The notes under the pieces are model-generated. The model had not been told where the DNA came from and ran no database searches. It saw only the letters and a program-made list of their open reading frames with translations. From Roseovarius sp. (GTDB taxonomy: Bacteria > Pseudomonadota > Alphaproteobacteria > Rhodobacterales > Rhodobacteraceae), in NCBI RefSeq assembly GCF_030373445.1, contig NZ_JAUCYU010000007.1, positions 30,215 through 94,214 of the forward strand: a stretch of DNA of 64,000 nucleotides. The letters run 5' to 3'. Made by a program: the position numbers and the translations under genes. Positions 35,121 through 43,411 of this stretch are shown here, in pieces; positions within the stretch are counted from its first letter, which is position 1; every line of letters begins with the position of its first letter.

Positions 35121-35162
35121 CCCGCCCTGCCCGGATCGGTGAAATTTTTGTCACAAACCCAC

Positions 35163-35191
35163 TGGACGCCACCGGAGGCTATTGCTATATC
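35163..35191 (+). promoter_or_regulatory. Candidate tRNA-Asn promoter
   Basis: TGGACG (35163-35168), a 17-bp spacer and TATATC (35186-35191) end 11 bp before the tRNA. Confidence 0.5.
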
Positions 35192-35202
35192 GCGCCTCGT
35201 GT

Positions 35203-35277
35203 TCCGGCGTAGCTCAGCGGTAGAGCAGTTGACTGTTAATCAATTGGTCGTAGGTTCGATCCCTACCGCCGGAGCCA
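35203..35277 (+). tRNA. tRNA-Asn (GTT)
   Basis: A 75-nt cloverleaf with encoded CCA: acceptor TCCGGCG/CGCCGGA, anticodon loop CTGTTAA with GTT, T arm GGTTCGATCC. It is the target of element 2, and a second copy of its 3' half lies at 45477. Confidence 0.96.
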
Positions 35278-35281
35278 AAAA
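35231..35281. repeat. attL of element 2 (51-bp direct repeat)
   Basis: 51 bases from the anticodon arm of tRNA-Asn to just past CCA recur exactly at 45477-45527. The tRNA is kept whole on this side. Confidence 0.94.
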
Positions 35282-35341
35282 AATCCAAAAACTCAGTTAC
35301 TTAACAGAATCCCTTGACGGGATTTTCGTCAATTCTGCGCA

Positions 35342-35362
35342 GGGGTAACGTGTGGGGTAACG
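35342..35362 (+). repeat. ggggtaacg pair near the left end of element 2
   Basis: ggggtaacg at 35342-35350 and 35354-35362 (period 12), 60 bp inside attL. The same motif pair occurs near the right end (45326-45345) and in the middle (42178-42195). Confidence 0.6.
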
Positions 35363-35451
35363 CCTTTTTGGTGATTCAGAAATCGAAATACGATGTGATA
35401 TTGCGGCCAGTGGTCACATGCCTCTAAGATTGATGCATTGAGGAGGGTCTG

Positions 35452-35853
35452 ATGCTTGGTTGGTTCAAAAAGCGATTTTGGAAAGAGCATGTTAAGCTAG
35501 CTACGCAGAACAAACTTGCCGCAGAGTACCTCCTGGAGTTCGAGCAACTGATGGAGGGAATGGGCTCTTTCGAAGTAACGCGCCCCTCTGTGTTGCAGCT
35601 CAATTTGGATTCGTCTGAGGCTCATCTGGATGATCTTCGTGACGGCCAGGCTCTACCCCCGATTCTGGCCAACGATGCATTCGGCATGAACAAAGATCTT
35701 CGCCGTCTGTACGATGATATGCTTTCTGGTCGACGAGCCTTCGCCTCACAGTTTGGCAGTGCAAGCGAACCGCTTTTGCCATTCGATCAGAAGTTCACAC
35801 CGAACGAAGGCTGGTCGATCTATTTGGACCACTTCGGTCGAAAATTAACTTGA
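35452..35853 (+). CDS. Hypothetical protein near attL of element 2
   Basis: A 133-aa protein with a gaggaggg-like RBS. Basic N-terminus (MLGWFKKRFWKEHVKLATQN) then a mixed helical body (LDDLRDGQALPPILANDAFG; NKDLRRLYDDMLSGRRAFAS). No domain recognised. It is transcribed rightward, apart from the main island operon, in the position where satellite islands often carry accessory genes. A 180-bp stretch after it (35854-36032) shows nothing. Confidence 0.55.
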   Translation: MLGWFKKRFWKEHVKLATQNKLAAEYLLEFEQLMEGMGSFEVTRPSVLQLNLDSSEAHLDDLRDGQALPPILANDAFGMNKDLRRLYDDMLSGRRAFASQFGSASEPLLPFDQKFTPNEGWSIYLDHFGRKLT

Positions 35854-36032
35854 CGATGTGGCGACATGCCGGCCGCGCGAGCCGCGTCGGTGCGGGTTAA
35901 TTGAAGTTGGGCGCCTGCCTCTAATTCTGGCTTCGGTCCAGTCTTTCCCGGCTCGATCTGCTACATCAACTCGGCATAGCGTCGGAAGGATGTTCTGCTC
36001 TGGAACATCCCTCTTGCTATGGCGACCTTAAT

Positions 36033-36185
36033 TCAGTCGAGCAGCAATGTCTCCCGCCGCCGATACGCGACAAGTGGGGCAAACACCCAATTTAGGTTCA
36101 GGCGTGGGCAGATTTTCATCACGATCCTGGCTGTTGCGAACATGAGTTTCGCGACGAATTGGCTGTTTTCGAACTTGTTGAGCAT
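36033..36185 (-). CDS. Small basic protein divergent from the XRE regulator
   Basis: A 50-aa protein (MLNKFENSQFVAKLMFATAR, then IVMKICPRLNLNWVFAP), with ggagga 7 nt before the ATG at 36185. It is divergent from the XRE gene, across a region with a copy of the XRE operator (36210-36222). Its size and position fit a Cro-like or modulator peptide, or a membrane-active peptide (hydrophobic centre), but no family is recognised. The opposite-strand frame at 36019 lacks an RBS. Confidence 0.5.
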   Translation of the reverse strand: MLNKFENSQFVAKLMFATARIVMKICPRLNLNWVFAPLVAYRRRETLLLD

Positions 36186-36209
36186 TTTCATTCCTCCGAT
36201 GTTGCGATA

Positions 36210-36259
36210 ATACCTTTGGTATCAAATGCAGGGGCAGGCAGTGTCAATACCAAAAGTAT
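36210..36259. promoter_or_regulatory. Two-site operator of the XRE regulator
   Basis: ATACCAAAGGTAT (minus strand, 36210-36222) and ATACCAAAAGTAT (plus strand, 36247-36259) differ in one base and lie 37 bp apart around the XRE start. Both are imperfect palindromes. The left one lies in the 55-bp divergent region upstream of the 50-aa gene. Confidence 0.65.
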
Positions 36260-36531
36260 CAACAGAACAGGTGAAGGCCGCTCGCGCATTGCTTCGCTGG
36301 TCGCAGAACGATCTTGCGGTAGCCTCGGGCGTGTCTGTGCCCACTATCAAACGTCTCGAGGCGCAGATCGGCCTGATCGGTGGTCGCACTGAAACCTCCG
36401 TCGCCATTTGTTCCGCCTTAGAAGCCGCCGGTGTTAATTTCATCGAGGAAAACGGAGGCGGTGTGGGTGTCCGTTTGAGGAAGGTCAAGAATGAAGAAGG
36501 TAGCAAACAAAGAAGCTGCGGACGCGGTTAA
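36241..36531 (+). CDS. XRE-family repressor of element 2
   Basis: A 96-aa protein. The GTG at 36241 has an aggggc-type RBS and is preferred; an ATG at 36226 gives five more residues. Helix-turn-helix: VKAARALLRWSQNDLAVASG, VSVPTIKRLEAQIGLIGGR, followed by SALEAAGVNFIEENGGG, typical of short XRE regulators of integrated elements. The two 13-bp operators around the start suggest autoregulation. It probably keeps the island silent. Confidence 0.85.
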   Translation: MSIPKVSTEQVKAARALLRWSQNDLAVASGVSVPTIKRLEAQIGLIGGRTETSVAICSALEAAGVNFIEENGGGVGVRLRKVKNEEGSKQRSCGRG

Positions 36532-36667
36532 GGATATGCACCGCGGTCTGCACATCGCAATGGATCATCTTTTGAATCGGAACGACCCGCAAAAGGCAGA
36601 AGAAGTCCTGCGGGAGTTGGATTTTCACATGGCGAATTGGCTCAACCAAACCAAGATTGAGAAGTGA
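36491..36667 (+). CDS. 58-aa helical protein overlapping the XRE gene
   Basis: A short frame (MKKVANKEAADAVKDMHRGL, HIAMDHLLNRNDPQ, AEEVLRELDFHMANWLNQ) with a gaggaagg RBS. It overlaps the XRE 3' end by 41 bp in another frame. It is amphipathic and helical and could be an anti-repressor or partner of the XRE protein. No family recognised. The 55 bp to the convergent tape-measure stop hold nothing clear. Confidence 0.55.
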   Translation: MKKVANKEAADAVKDMHRGLHIAMDHLLNRNDPQKAEEVLRELDFHMANWLNQTKIEK

Positions 36668-36722
36668 TCTGCGCCGACCTCGAAGCCACCGAAGTCGAGG
36701 TCATCGAGAAGAACGGCGGTCG

Positions 36723-39575
36723 TCATCGTCGCTTCGTCCTCGGCCTGATACCGGTCCTGGCTTGCATGGGGCCATCGAGCCGGCCGCGCGACATTGCGTC
36801 GCCGACCGTCACGATCACCGCTTCCTCCGCGTTCGGCCCTTGGCGCCGACGCTCTGCCGTTGCAGGTTCGCCGGAATAGTTGTGGACAATCACCGGCCCG
36901 CTGCCGCCACCCTCGCTCCCGCTGGCAATCACGCCCAAGCGCCCGGCACGGTCGCGCTTCAAGGGAAAGACGCCTTCAGTTCCTGCCTCGCCCATTTCGC
37001 CCATCGCATTCTGCAATGGGAACACCGTCCGACGACTGACGACCCCGCCTTTCCGGAAAGGAACGACGTTACCGCCTTCGAACACGTTGCCTTTGGCGCT
37101 CGAAACGAGGGGCATCACGCCGCTGGCTCCGAAGATCGACGGCATCGCCTGCGCGAGAAGCTGGAACAACTGCATCTTGAGCATGAGCGACAAGAGGCTG
37201 CGCCCGAGATCCTCGAGCGCGGTGACACCCTGACCGCTACCATCAACCATCCCGTCGATCAGGCTCGAGAACGAGCTCTTGAGCGTCGAGGCATAGCGGG
37301 ACGACGATTCCCCGGCCTCGTCGAAACCTTGCTTCAATTCCTTGAGCGCACGGTCACGCACCTCTTCGGTCACGATCTCCGGGAATTGCGCGTGAAGCTC
37401 GTTGATGCGCGCGACTGCGGCCGCGTATTGTTCGGCCGAAGTGCGCGTCTCTTCATAGAGCCGCTGCGCCTCCCTGAGCCCGTCTTGCACGCCCGCACTG
37501 GCTCCGGATGTGCCGCCAGGCGTTTTCGGGACATCAGGCTGGTTGCCTGCCGCCCGTACCGCGCTCTCCCAAGTCGCCGAAAGCGTGTTGCCGATCCTGG
37601 ACAGGTTCTGCCCGAGCGCCGACATGCCCTCCGAATTGAGGAAGCTGGACCCGAGCGTCGAAACGCCTTCGGCAATCGACGAGGCCATCTTGCCGAGGTT
37701 GCCAAAGCCAGCCGACACACCTGGCAGCATGTTCATGATCCTCGAGATCACCTCGGCCAACTGGCCCGCGACCGAAACGACCCCGCTGATGGCCTGCCCG
37801 AACAGCGACATGGCCTGCGACCCGCCCTCGATCGAGCCAGCCAGGCCTGCGAAAATCTCGTCGATGCGCTGGCTCCATTGCACCGAGTAGTCACCCTCGG
37901 CGTTGTACTGCTGCATAAGGCCTTCCAGCGCTGCGATATTCTCTTCGACCTGCGCCAGCGCGGCCGATTCTTCTTCTGTCAGGGCAATCCCTTCACGCAC
38001 CGTATCCAGAAACCGCTGTTGCTCCCCGATCAGGTCGACAAGCCGTTGTTGTGCCTGCTCGTAGGCGTCCCGCAACTGACGCGGCACTTCGGTCAAGTCA
38101 GTTCCTTCCGGGGCAATGGCGGTCAGGGCCGAGCGCGCATTGGCGATGTCGCGAAGAATGCGCAGGTACTCATCCTTGCTCAGGGCTTCCGCGATACGCT
38201 GTTCCTCCAGAAGCCGGATCTGCTCTCGACGCGCCCGAGCCTCTTCGATCTGCGCCTTGACCGCGCGGATCGTCGCAAGTTCGCCATGCTGGATTTGGCG
38301 GGCCAGATCGCGCGAAGCGTTTATATAGTCGCCCGTCGCAATGGTCGTGTTGTCGATGGCCCGCTCCATCGCCAGTTGCGCTCGCTCGGCCGTCGACAGA
38401 CCGTTGAACCATGCGAAGAATGCCTCAGCACCCCCGGAAATGAACTCGACAAAGGAGGACGTGGCCTGCACCGCAGACGTGATCACGCCGATGAAACCGC
38501 GGATTACCCCGGTCACGCCGGCCTCACCGATGGCGATGGCAAGACCCTGGAACGCCGACCACATCTCCTTGATGCTGCCGCCGACGTTGTCGCGCATCGT
38601 GGTCGCCATGCGGTTGGCTTCCCCTTCGACGTCCTGCATCCGCGCCGTGAGGTCGCGCAGACGGTCGTTGTTGTTGACCAGTGCCAGGATGGCCGGGCCG
38701 CCGCGATCCCCGAAGATCGTCAGCGCGTCGGCAGCGGAAAGCCCGGTCGCCGCCAGTTTGTCGACGATCTCGGTCAATTCGGTCGTGGCCGGGTTCAGCT
38801 CTTCCACCGTCAGTCCAAGCGCCTCGATCGCCGCCGTGGCCTGCGGGGTGGCATTTGCCAGCGACGAGAACACCCGGCGCAGGCCAGTGCCGGCCATCGA
38901 CCCCTGTAGGCCGTTGTCGGAAAGAACACCGATGGCCGCGGCCGCCTTGTTCATCTCGACCCCGAGGGCCGAGGCCACCGGGCCGACGAAAGCCATCGCC
39001 GTGCCCAGTTGCTCGACGTCGGTATTTGCGCGCGACGCAATCGAGGCCAGAACGTCGGCGACCGAACCGGCGTTTTCCGCCTCGATCGAGAAGGCCGACA
39101 TGATGTTTGACGAGATATCGGCCGCGCGTCCGAGATCCATCGCCGCCGCCGTGGCAAGATCGAGCACCGCCGGGATGGCGGCAATGCTTTCGCTGGCCTC
39201 GAACCCTGCCATGCTGAGGAACTTGAGGCCGTCAGCCGCCTGGGAGGCGGTGAACTCGGTCGTCGAACCCAGCTCCTTGGCAATATCGCGCATCGCAGAG
39301 AGCTCTTCGCCGGTCGCCCGGCTGATGGCGGCCACCTGCGACATCGACTCGTCGAACTCGCGGATCGTCGAGATCGCGCCGCCGAGGGCGAACATGGCCG
39401 ATGTCGCAACGGCGATACCCGCCCCGATGACCGCGAACTTCTTCGAGATCCCCGCCGATGCGCGATCCGTGCGGCGCTCGGTGCGCTCGGCCGTGTCGCC
39501 GAGATTGCGCAGTCTCCGCCCGGCCCCCTCGAGGGAGCGCGAATCCACCAAGAAGCCCAAACGAGCTACGTCCAT
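36723..39575 (-). CDS. TP901-type tail tape-measure protein
   Basis: A 950-aa protein. N-terminal coiled coil (LEGAGRRLRNLGDTAERTER), a hydrophobic helix (FAVIGAGIAVATSAMFALGG), then the TP901 core: FDESMSQVAAISRATGEELS, LGSTTEFTASQAADGLKFLS, MAGTGLRRVFSSLANATPQA, and LTIFGDRGGPAILALV. The C-terminus is GSSxxx-rich as in minor tail proteins (FRKGGVVSRRTVFPLQNAMG, EMGEAGTEGVFPLK). Tape-measure proteins need tail tube and chaperones, none encoded here. By length it would specify a tail longer than that of element 1's. Overlaps the preceding gene (ATGA). Confidence 0.9.
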   Translation of the reverse strand: MDVARLGFLVDSRSLEGAGRRLRNLGDTAERTERRTDRASAGISKKFAVIGAGIAVATSAMFALGGAISTIREFDESMSQVAAISRATGEELSAMRDIAKELGSTTEFTASQAADGLKFLSMAGFEASESIAAIPAVLDLATAAAMDLGRAADISSNIMSAFSIEAENAGSVADVLASIASRANTDVEQLGTAMAFVGPVASALGVEMNKAAAAIGVLSDNGLQGSMAGTGLRRVFSSLANATPQATAAIEALGLTVEELNPATTELTEIVDKLAATGLSAADALTIFGDRGGPAILALVNNNDRLRDLTARMQDVEGEANRMATTMRDNVGGSIKEMWSAFQGLAIAIGEAGVTGVIRGFIGVITSAVQATSSFVEFISGGAEAFFAWFNGLSTAERAQLAMERAIDNTTIATGDYINASRDLARQIQHGELATIRAVKAQIEEARARREQIRLLEEQRIAEALSKDEYLRILRDIANARSALTAIAPEGTDLTEVPRQLRDAYEQAQQRLVDLIGEQQRFLDTVREGIALTEEESAALAQVEENIAALEGLMQQYNAEGDYSVQWSQRIDEIFAGLAGSIEGGSQAMSLFGQAISGVVSVAGQLAEVISRIMNMLPGVSAGFGNLGKMASSIAEGVSTLGSSFLNSEGMSALGQNLSRIGNTLSATWESAVRAAGNQPDVPKTPGGTSGASAGVQDGLREAQRLYEETRTSAEQYAAAVARINELHAQFPEIVTEEVRDRALKELKQGFDEAGESSSRYASTLKSSFSSLIDGMVDGSGQGVTALEDLGRSLLSLMLKMQLFQLLAQAMPSIFGASGVMPLVSSAKGNVFEGGNVVPFRKGGVVSRRTVFPLQNAMGEMGEAGTEGVFPLKRDRAGRLGVIASGSEGGGSGPVIVHNYSGEPATAERRRQGPNAEEAVIVTVGDAMSRGRLDGPMQARTGIRPRTKRR

Positions 39576-40375
39576 CAGTCGTCCTCCTCGTCAACGATCG
39601 GGCGGTTCACTGCATCTTCTGCGGCCCGCGCCGCTTGTTCCAGCGCATCGACCCCGGCATCACGAAGCCCCGTGACCTCGGCAAAGTATATTTCCCATCC
39701 TGTCTCAAGCTGTTCGGCGGCCCGTTCCAAACGCGCCCGCCGCTCAATCTGTTCGCCGTGCAGGGCCTGTTCGTATTGCGTCCGAAGCTTGACGCGCTCA
39801 GCCTTCGACATGCCGCTCACGACCGCCGATGGATGCGCGAGCGCGGCTGCAATCGGCGAGAAGTCACCGGATTTCATGGCCTCCGTGAAATACGCACTGC
39901 GCTTTTGTGGGGTCATCGTCCGAAGCGTTTGCCGCAGCTCTGCCGCGTCCTCGCGAGACATCTGATTTCTGAACGATCGCTCGACTTCCCTGTCGATTTC
40001 CTCGATCGACGCGCGAAGCGCGCCACGTGCCGCCTCGACCCCATCGCTTGGCGCCGTCAGGTGCTTGTCGACCATTTGGGCCACACGGAGATTGTGCGCC
40101 TCCCGCGTTTTCGAGCGATCGGCCCTGATCGCGCGCTCCCGCTTGTGCAAATCTTCTAGCACCCGCCCCATGCCGTTGAAGGCCCGGTGAGCGTGTTCGA
40201 TCACGGGGTCGCCGTGGTCAGGCTTCACGCCCACCCGGTGCGTAAAGGTGGCAGACGCCAAAGCCCCCGGGACGCGGCGCTTGGGCAAGCCGTCAGCGTT
40301 GATGAAATCTCGTACGGGGCGGGCCCCGGCGGCTCGATTTGCTCGCTTGCCGTGAAGATCGGATGCGGTACTCAT
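39575..40375 (-). CDS. 266-aa phage-type protein between TerL and tape measure
   Basis: Helical protein with an aaagga RBS (MSTASDLHGKRANRAAGARP). Long charged helices (IEEIDREVERSFRNQMSRED, AAELRQTLRTMTPQKR) and a C-terminal coiled-coil stretch. It overlaps the tape-measure start by 1-4 bp, so it is made in step with it. It may be a chaperone for the tape measure or a scaffold/adaptor; no family recognised. Confidence 0.6.
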   Translation of the reverse strand: MSTASDLHGKRANRAAGARPVRDFINADGLPKRRVPGALASATFTHRVGVKPDHGDPVIEHAHRAFNGMGRVLEDLHKRERAIRADRSKTREAHNLRVAQMVDKHLTAPSDGVEAARGALRASIEEIDREVERSFRNQMSREDAAELRQTLRTMTPQKRSAYFTEAMKSGDFSPIAAALAHPSAVVSGMSKAERVKLRTQYEQALHGEQIERRARLERAAEQLETGWEIYFAEVTGLRDAGVDALEQAARAAEDAVNRPIVDEEDD

Positions 40376-40387
40376 GTTAAAATCCTT

Positions 40388-41797
40388 TCAAAACCCTCTG
40401 AGACGTTTTACCCGGACCATCGCAGGGCCGCGGTTTGCCAATGCGTCCGCCACGAGGCCCGCGACCGCGTTAGCGCGGTCGTCGTTCCCGCCGGGCGGGT
40501 GATCGATCAAATCTCGACCAGAACGGCTCGTGCGCCTCTCCAGAGCTCCCAATTGCCGAGCGGTCTTTTTACAGCAAGGCAGCTCCACCCTACCGCTGTT
40601 CATCGCCGCAAGCAGCTCGAGGTAGAGCCCTGACCGGTCAAGTTCCGAGACCTGATACTCGATCGAATGCTTCTGGAATTCATCACGCGGCCACCGTCCG
40701 GCATAGCGGTCGCCGGTCACGCGGCGAATACCGTATTTCTTGAGAACAGCAGCGAACTCCTCAACGATCTGCGCCGGGCTTCCCCGCAATCCCCGAACGA
40801 GATCCACGACCACGGCGGCCTCTTCCTTGTGACCGATCGCCATCGTGAATTCATCGCTCCCGCCGCCGGCGGGATCCGTGAACGCGATATATTCAAGCCC
40901 GTTTGCAGGTGGTATCTCCAACGGCTTCGGCCGCATTGCGTTCTCGATCAGTTCTGGCGCGAGCAGTGTGGCAATGTCGCTCCGGAAATGGGCCAGGTAT
41001 TCTGCAGAAGCCCGCGCCGCGTCATCCTTCATTGCATCGTCGACGACACGCTCCGGTAGCGTCGGGTTCATCGTCCGACTTGCCGCCTGTGCCACGAGTA
41101 CAGAACTTTCACCCTCACCGTAGTGACGGCGGTACTGGTTCCAGAGCACCCCTCGCTTCGCGTAGGGAGAAGAAAGCGCGATCAGAGGTGCACCGAGGGT
41201 CGCAAGAGCCGGGCGCAGGGCTGCGATGATCTCGGCGTCAGGGTTCGCGCCATCGACGTGCCAAAAGGCCACCTCATCGGCAATCACGGCCGCAAGAGTA
41301 TACCCCCGCACCGCCCGGAAACTCGCCGTATGAACCTCGATCGTACAGCGGTTGTTGAACTCGATCTCTTCGGTGGTCTCGCGCTTCACCATCCGGCGCA
41401 GCATCGGGTTGTCGTTTACCAGACCTGAGATGTACCGCATCGCCGTCCGAGCCTGGCGCCGATCGGCTGCGATCACCATCACGGTTGCGACCTCGCCCGA
41501 TGACAGCTTGTCCCGGTGGTCGCGCAGACAGGCTTCATAGAGGGCAAGCACAGCACCGGCTTGCGTCTTGCCGCCACGTCGGCCGATCGCCAGCCACAAT
41601 TCGCCATGTGGCCTCGTGGGCGCCTCAGAGCGTCCGGTGAGTGCCTTGAAGGTCTCCGCCTCGTCCTCGTCCATCGGCAGGCCGTAGAAGCCGCCCAGAA
41701 GCGCGCGCCACGCCGCGAAGCTCTCACCGCCGAAGGTGGGCCCGAACAGCATCGGATCGGTCATCGCATCGACGATGGAAACCGCGGGCTCAGTCAT
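40388..41797 (-). CDS. Terminase large subunit of element 2
   Basis: A 469-aa protein from the ATG at 41797 (MTEPAVSIVDAMTDPMLFGP). ATPase: Walker A GRRGGKTQ (72-79), Walker B VIADE (171-175), followed by SSPYAKRGVLWNQY (coupling motif). Nuclease: YIAFTDPAGGGSDEFTMAIG, RRVTGDRYAGRWPRDEF and DDRANAVAGLVADAL. It is unrelated at sight to element 1 TerL and apparently intact. It overlaps the TerS gene by 8 bp. A satellite with a full TerL can package independently of the helper's motor. Confidence 0.92.
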   Translation of the reverse strand: MTEPAVSIVDAMTDPMLFGPTFGGESFAAWRALLGGFYGLPMDEDEAETFKALTGRSEAPTRPHGELWLAIGRRGGKTQAGAVLALYEACLRDHRDKLSSGEVATVMVIAADRRQARTAMRYISGLVNDNPMLRRMVKRETTEEIEFNNRCTIEVHTASFRAVRGYTLAAVIADEVAFWHVDGANPDAEIIAALRPALATLGAPLIALSSPYAKRGVLWNQYRRHYGEGESSVLVAQAASRTMNPTLPERVVDDAMKDDAARASAEYLAHFRSDIATLLAPELIENAMRPKPLEIPPANGLEYIAFTDPAGGGSDEFTMAIGHKEEAAVVVDLVRGLRGSPAQIVEEFAAVLKKYGIRRVTGDRYAGRWPRDEFQKHSIEYQVSELDRSGLYLELLAAMNSGRVELPCCKKTARQLGALERRTSRSGRDLIDHPPGGNDDRANAVAGLVADALANRGPAMVRVKRLRGF

Positions 41798-42161
41798 TGG
41801 CCTGCTTGCTCTTGAGGTAGTCTGAAAGTTGAGGCGTAATATCCCTTGCCCGGCGCTCAAGCCCCAGGTCGGCGAGCAGGCGCCGTAGACAGTTGGCGAT
41901 TGTCGCATACTGGCCGGCGTCGAAGGTCTCGCCCCGTGCCAGCTCCGTCTCCCGGTCTTCGCACCACACCGCCAACGTCGCAGCACGGGCAATGACCTGG
42001 CGCTGAGCCTCGGTCAGATCCCCGCCCAGATCATCCTCGAAGCCGGTAACGATCTCACGGAATCGCCGAGCCATCATGCTGCGCCCGTCGACACCCGCCA
42101 GCACGATTGCACCGCTACCTCGGCGGGTGCTAAATTCAGGAGGTGGCGGTGCTTTTGCCAT
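41790..42161 (-). CDS. Putative terminase small subunit of element 2
   Basis: A 123-aa protein from the ATG at 42161 (MAKAPPPPEFSTRRGSGAIV). The helical body (RFREIVTGFEDDLGGDLTEA, QRQVIARAATLAVWCEDRET; GQYATIANCLRRLLADLGLE) is typical of proteins directly before TerL in Rhodobacteraceae phages. The call rests on position, size and this pattern. An 18-bp repeat lies 17 bp upstream (42178-42195), which might influence its expression. Confidence 0.65.
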   Translation of the reverse strand: MAKAPPPPEFSTRRGSGAIVLAGVDGRSMMARRFREIVTGFEDDLGGDLTEAQRQVIARAATLAVWCEDRETELARGETFDAGQYATIANCLRRLLADLGLERRARDITPQLSDYLKSKQAND

Positions 42162-42177
42162 GCTTTGAGCGGCCTTT

Positions 42178-42195
42178 GTTACCCCAGCGTTACCC
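42178..42195 (-). repeat. Internal copy of the 18-bp element-2 repeat
   Basis: GGGTAACGCTGGGGTAAC on the minus strand, identical to 45327-45344 (plus strand) near attR. It stands just before TerS. Confidence 0.7.
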
Positions 42196-42378
42196 AAGCA
42201 TGTGGATTCCGAGACAGGATTAAGTCAAGTAATTAAGATTACATGTTATTTTGCGTTATGGATTGTGAGTACAAATCAATTGGTCTGACGATTGACCCAG
42301 AAAAGAGTGTGGACCGGACGTAGATTTTCGCCCATCTCTCTCCCCTCTTTCTCCGCGGGGGAGATGGCATACTAGATA

Positions 42379-42500
42379 TGTACCCTAACCGGGCACAGTC
42401 GATCGCGCCAAAACCCCGAAAAGTGTGTCCTAATCGGGCACAGTTCACGACTTTTCAGCCTTCAAGTGTGCCCGACTCGGGCACAGTGGTGTGCCCGAAT
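42379..42500. repeat. Palindromic iteron-like array, candidate replication origin of element 2
   Basis: Three 19-bp imperfect palindromes: 42379-42397 (tgtaccctaaccgggcaca), 42424-42442 (tgtgtcctaatcgggcaca) and 42467-42485 (tgtgcccgactcgggcaca, perfect 9-bp arms), plus a half-site at 42490-42500. The spacing is 45 and 43 bp, about four helical turns. An AT-rich stretch lies on one side (about 42215-42290). The array begins within the 3' end of the replication-like gene. Confidence 0.75.
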
Positions 42501-42984
42501 GGGGGGGTGGGTTCTGAATTTTCAGGTTGGCCCGTTTTACCCCTCGAGGCTTCGGCCGATAGTTTTCGTAGACCGTCACAGGGAAGTCATTGCCGTCTTG
42601 CCATCTTGTGGGCTCCTGTGTCGCCGGCGCGTTCGGCATCGGCAACATGCTCAGCTTGAAGGTTGCCGCCCTGCCCTTCCCATCGACACCGCGCTGCCAT
42701 GGCTCCGTCGCCACGATCCAGCCTTTTGCCTGAAGGTCTGCCAATGCCGCGCCGGCGGTCTTCACACTGCACCCCATATCGGAGGCCAGTTTGCGGAGGG
42801 ACCGAAACACTTCGCCATTATTGTTCCGCTTCGACTTCGCTTCGGCAAAGCACCTTACGCGGAGATGAAAGTAAGCTTCCCGCGCTGGGAAACTCAGTGC
42901 CTTCCAGGCAGGAAGCTCACGTTCCCGTAGGATCCATCTGGTCCACTGAGGCTCATGCCTCTCATCACGCTTATCACGCCCCAT
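42445..42984 (-). CDS. Winged-helix replication-initiator-like protein
   Basis: A 179-aa protein from the ATG at 42984 (MGRDKRDERHEPQWTRWILR). PAWKALSFPAREAYFHLRVR, then VFRSLRKLASDMGCSVKTAG, AALADLQAKGWIVATEPWQR form a winged helix of the kind found at the N-terminus of phage replisome organisers and plasmid initiators. The C-terminus is basic and variable. The palindrome array at its 3' end would be its natural binding site. The function is inferred from fold and context. Confidence 0.65.
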   Translation of the reverse strand: MGRDKRDERHEPQWTRWILRERELPAWKALSFPAREAYFHLRVRCFAEAKSKRNNNGEVFRSLRKLASDMGCSVKTAGAALADLQAKGWIVATEPWQRGVDGKGRAATFKLSMLPMPNAPATQEPTRWQDGNDFPVTVYENYRPKPRGVKRANLKIQNPPPHSGTPLCPSRAHLKAEKS

Positions 42985-43108
42985 CGTGACGGGCTCCGAC
43001 AGCCAAGGTTGCACTCTTGATCGCCCGCAGATACTTTCGAGTAGAGACGGTCTCTTGAGTGGCCCCGGTCGCGCCCGCCAGCGCGCCGGGGTTTGTCATT
43101 TCCACCAT
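42974..43108 (-). CDS. Small coupled ORF between alpA and the replication-like gene
   Basis: 44 aa (MVEMTNPGALAGATGATQET, VSTRKYLRAIKSATLAVG). Its ATG overlaps the alpA stop (TGATG), and its end overlaps the next start by 11 bp, so it is translationally coupled on both sides. This tight packing is the main support; no function known. Confidence 0.5.
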   Translation of the reverse strand: MVEMTNPGALAGATGATQETVSTRKYLRAIKSATLAVGARHDGA

Positions 43109-43314
43109 CAGGCCACCTCACGAGATTCCAGCCATTCGATGATTTCGGTTTCACGCCAGTAACGTCGATTGCCGATGTAGATCGGTCGGGGGAAATCCAG
43201 ATCCGGATTGTGCAGCCAGCGGTGCAGCGTCATCGAAGAGATGCCGCCGCAAAGCTGCTGTACGGTACTCGCGGGGATCCGTTGGTTCGGGTTGCAGTTT
43301 TCGGATTTTGCCAT
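43108..43314 (-). CDS. AlpA-family helix-turn-helix regulator / excisionase
   Basis: A 68-aa protein. QRIPASTVQQLCGGISSMTL, HRWLHNPDLDFPRPIYIGNR and RYWRETEIIEWLESR are the hallmark of AlpA/MerR-like excisionases, which activate island operons and assist excision. It heads the replication and packaging operon of element 2. In PICIs of Gram-negative hosts AlpA is the activator induced by the helper phage. Confidence 0.92.
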   Translation of the reverse strand: MAKSENCNPNQRIPASTVQQLCGGISSMTLHRWLHNPDLDFPRPIYIGNRRYWRETEIIEWLESREVA

Positions 43315-43411
43315 GATGCGCTCCTATGATGTTACAACATGGCGCAACATTGGCTCACGCTGTACACTGCCGTCTGCGTTTTTAGTGAACCGAATTCAGC
43401 GGATTAAATAC

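Noticed and set aside
36019..36210. 63-codon plus-strand frame in element 2
   Set aside because: No RBS; the opposite strand has a better start with ggagga.
36668..36722. gacctcg/cgaggtc inverted repeat as terminator between the 58-aa gene and the tape measure
   Set aside because: 7-bp stem, 13-nt loop and no T-run on either strand.
42239..42448. 69-codon minus-strand frame with repeated CARLG
   Set aside because: The repeats are the translation of the palindrome array, not a protein feature.
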